A DNA stretch of 64,000 bases from QYOJ01 sp964616825 (GTDB lineage Bacteria; Bacteroidota; Bacteroidia; Bacteroidales; FEN-979). The position numbers were made by a program, and so were the translations under genes. Below, in pieces: positions 63,389-64,000 of the stretch. Every line of letters starts with the position of its first letter. The first letter of the stretch is position 1. The notes below the pieces were generated by a model. That model was not told where the DNA came from and did no database searches. It saw nothing but the letters and a program-made list of their open reading frames with translations. The stretch is from assembly GCA_964616825.1 (NCBI GenBank), contig CAZTSX010000002.1:62001-126000 (forward strand), written 5' to 3'.

Positions 63389-63478
63389 TTCAAAGTTCAA
63401 GTCTCAAGACAACTTATCCAATATCTAACATCCAACATCTAATTATCAAGTCATCGAGCAACGAGCATCTAAAATATC
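63389..63478. repeat. 7-bp tandem arrays between the antiporter and asparaginase genes
   Basis: TTCAAAG, TTCAAGT, CTCAAGA (63389-63409), then ATATCTA, ACATCCA, ACATCTA, ATTATCA, a longer unit, GCAACGA, GCATCTA, AAATATC (63421-63478). The asparaginase stop (63469-63471, minus strand) is inside the array. Confidence 0.65.
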
Positions 63479-64000
63479 ATAACACCACTCTCCCCGGTCT
63501 CCCTGGCGAAGCCTCTGAACATCGCATTGGTATTAAATGGCATAGCGATGTTTCCATCCTGATCCACTGCGATCAATCCCCCATTTCCGCCCTGTGGCTT
63601 CAATTTCTCGAAAATGATGTAGTGGGCTGCATCTTTCACGCACATCCCCGAATATTCCATTAATGCCGACATATCATAAGCTACGGCATTCCGGATAAAA
63701 TATTCGCCATGTCCCGTCCCGGAAACAGCGCAGGTGGCATTGTTGGCATATGTTCCTGCTCCGATAATAGGAGTATCTCCGATTCTTCCTTTCATCTTCA
63801 TCATCATCCCTCCCGTGGAGGTGCCAGCGGCCAGGTTCCCTTCCCGGTCAAGGGCAACAGCGCCTACTGTACCCTTGGTAGCTTCTTTCTTTAGCAACTT
63901 CTTTTTTGCCCGTTCAAATTGCCCGGTACGTCTTTGCGTTAGGAAGTAGGAAGGATCGACGATCTCCAGTCCGCTTTTTTCAGCTAAGAGTTCAGCCCCT
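63469..64000 (-). CDS. isoaspartyl peptidase/L-asparaginase, C-terminal part
   Basis: C-terminal portion (about 176 residues) of an N-terminal-nucleophile hydrolase of the plant-type asparaginase family; the frame is open to the window edge. The self-cleavage site and nucleophile are visible in KGTVGAVALD (Thr of GTVG becomes the new N-terminus), followed by GNLAAGTSTGG, the GAGTYANN loop and the late GGNGGLIAVDQDGNIAMPFNT. It removes beta-aspartyl residues from peptides or hydrolyses asparagine. Whether a signal peptide is present cannot be seen. Its last codons lie in a heptad repeat. Confidence 0.9.
   Translation of the reverse strand, partial: GAELLAEKSGLEIVDPSYFLTQRRTGQFERAKKKLLKKEATKGTVGAVALDREGNLAAGTSTGGMMMKMKGRIGDTPIIGAGTYANNATCAVSGTGHGEYFIRNAVAYDMSALMEYSGMCVKDAAHYIIFEKLKPQGGNGGLIAVDQDGNIAMPFNTNAMFRGFARETGESGVMIF

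Overview
This window comes from a Bacteroidota chromosome, probably Bacteroidia; no species is assigned. Three things point there. A type IX secretion system (T9SS) translocon gene (sprA) and at least four large secreted proteins with T9SS C-terminal sorting domains are present. Many genes carry the Bacteroidota -7 promoter box (TAnnTTTG). Lineage-typical families (FecR/SusC-type receptor, DUF4249, DUF6029, Omp28, ORF6N, GxxExxY) occur throughout. Coding density is high, no gene-free stretch reaches 300 bp, and I see no rRNA, tRNA or CRISPR array.

Layout. 1-5.6 kb: 3' part of sprA, then gcvH and a VanZ-like gene. 5.6-9.1 kb: uvrC and thiL (minus strand), then a nitroreductase. 9.2-19.5 kb: Fe-S cluster assembly genes sufB-sufC-sufD-sufS, followed by an ORF6N gene, a GH13 glycosidase, sufE, pspC, a DUF59 (SufT-like) gene and dxs, whose downstream pathway enzymes IspG and IspH are Fe-S proteins. 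19.5-29.9 kb: an SDR oxidoreductase, a giant T9SS protein with a degenerate papain-like head, a compact S13 peptidase, an MsbA-like exporter, rbfA, a methyltransferase and a LolC/E-like permease. 30-37.8 kb: two gingipain-like C25 peptidases. 37.9-42.1 kb: Omp28 lipoprotein, DUF6029 protein and TlpA thioredoxin (one minus-strand cluster), then manA. 42.2-44.9 kb: an M20 amidohydrolase, a GxxExxY nuclease-fold gene inside a perfect 27-bp inverted repeat, and an overlapping P-loop kinase/dCMP deaminase pair. 45-51.4 kb: a cell-surface signalling operon (ECF sigma, FecR anti-sigma, TonB-dependent receptor with STN domain, DUF4249 lipoprotein) plus a lipoprotein. 51.5-64 kb: a T9SS beta-propeller protein, a broken beta-helix lipoprotein gene, an ECF sigma/membrane protein pair divergent from a DUF6249 gene, a C69 dipeptidase, an M16 peptidase, a four-helix-bundle protein, a CPA2 antiporter and the end of an isoaspartyl peptidase/asparaginase gene.

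The most unusual signal lies in the short junctions. At least fifteen degenerate tandem-repeat arrays with units of 7, 8, 9 or about 10 bp sit at gene ends. In six genes the stop codon lies inside the array, and in several others the array starts within a few bases of the stop. Together with REP-like palindromes they supply protein tails (VanZ, ThiL, GH13, Dxs, an ECF sigma factor) and an internal linker (the methyltransferase). They recall the STRR repeats of cyanobacteria, but I know of no description for this lineage.

Other highlights are a pair of divergent ECF-type promoters with identical -35 and -10 boxes at identical spacing between a sigma gene and a DUF6249 gene; a T9SS protein whose papain active-site Cys is Ala, carrying the same C-terminal modules as a neighbouring gingipain; and a nonsense codon at the expected lipobox Leu of a beta-helix lipoprotein.
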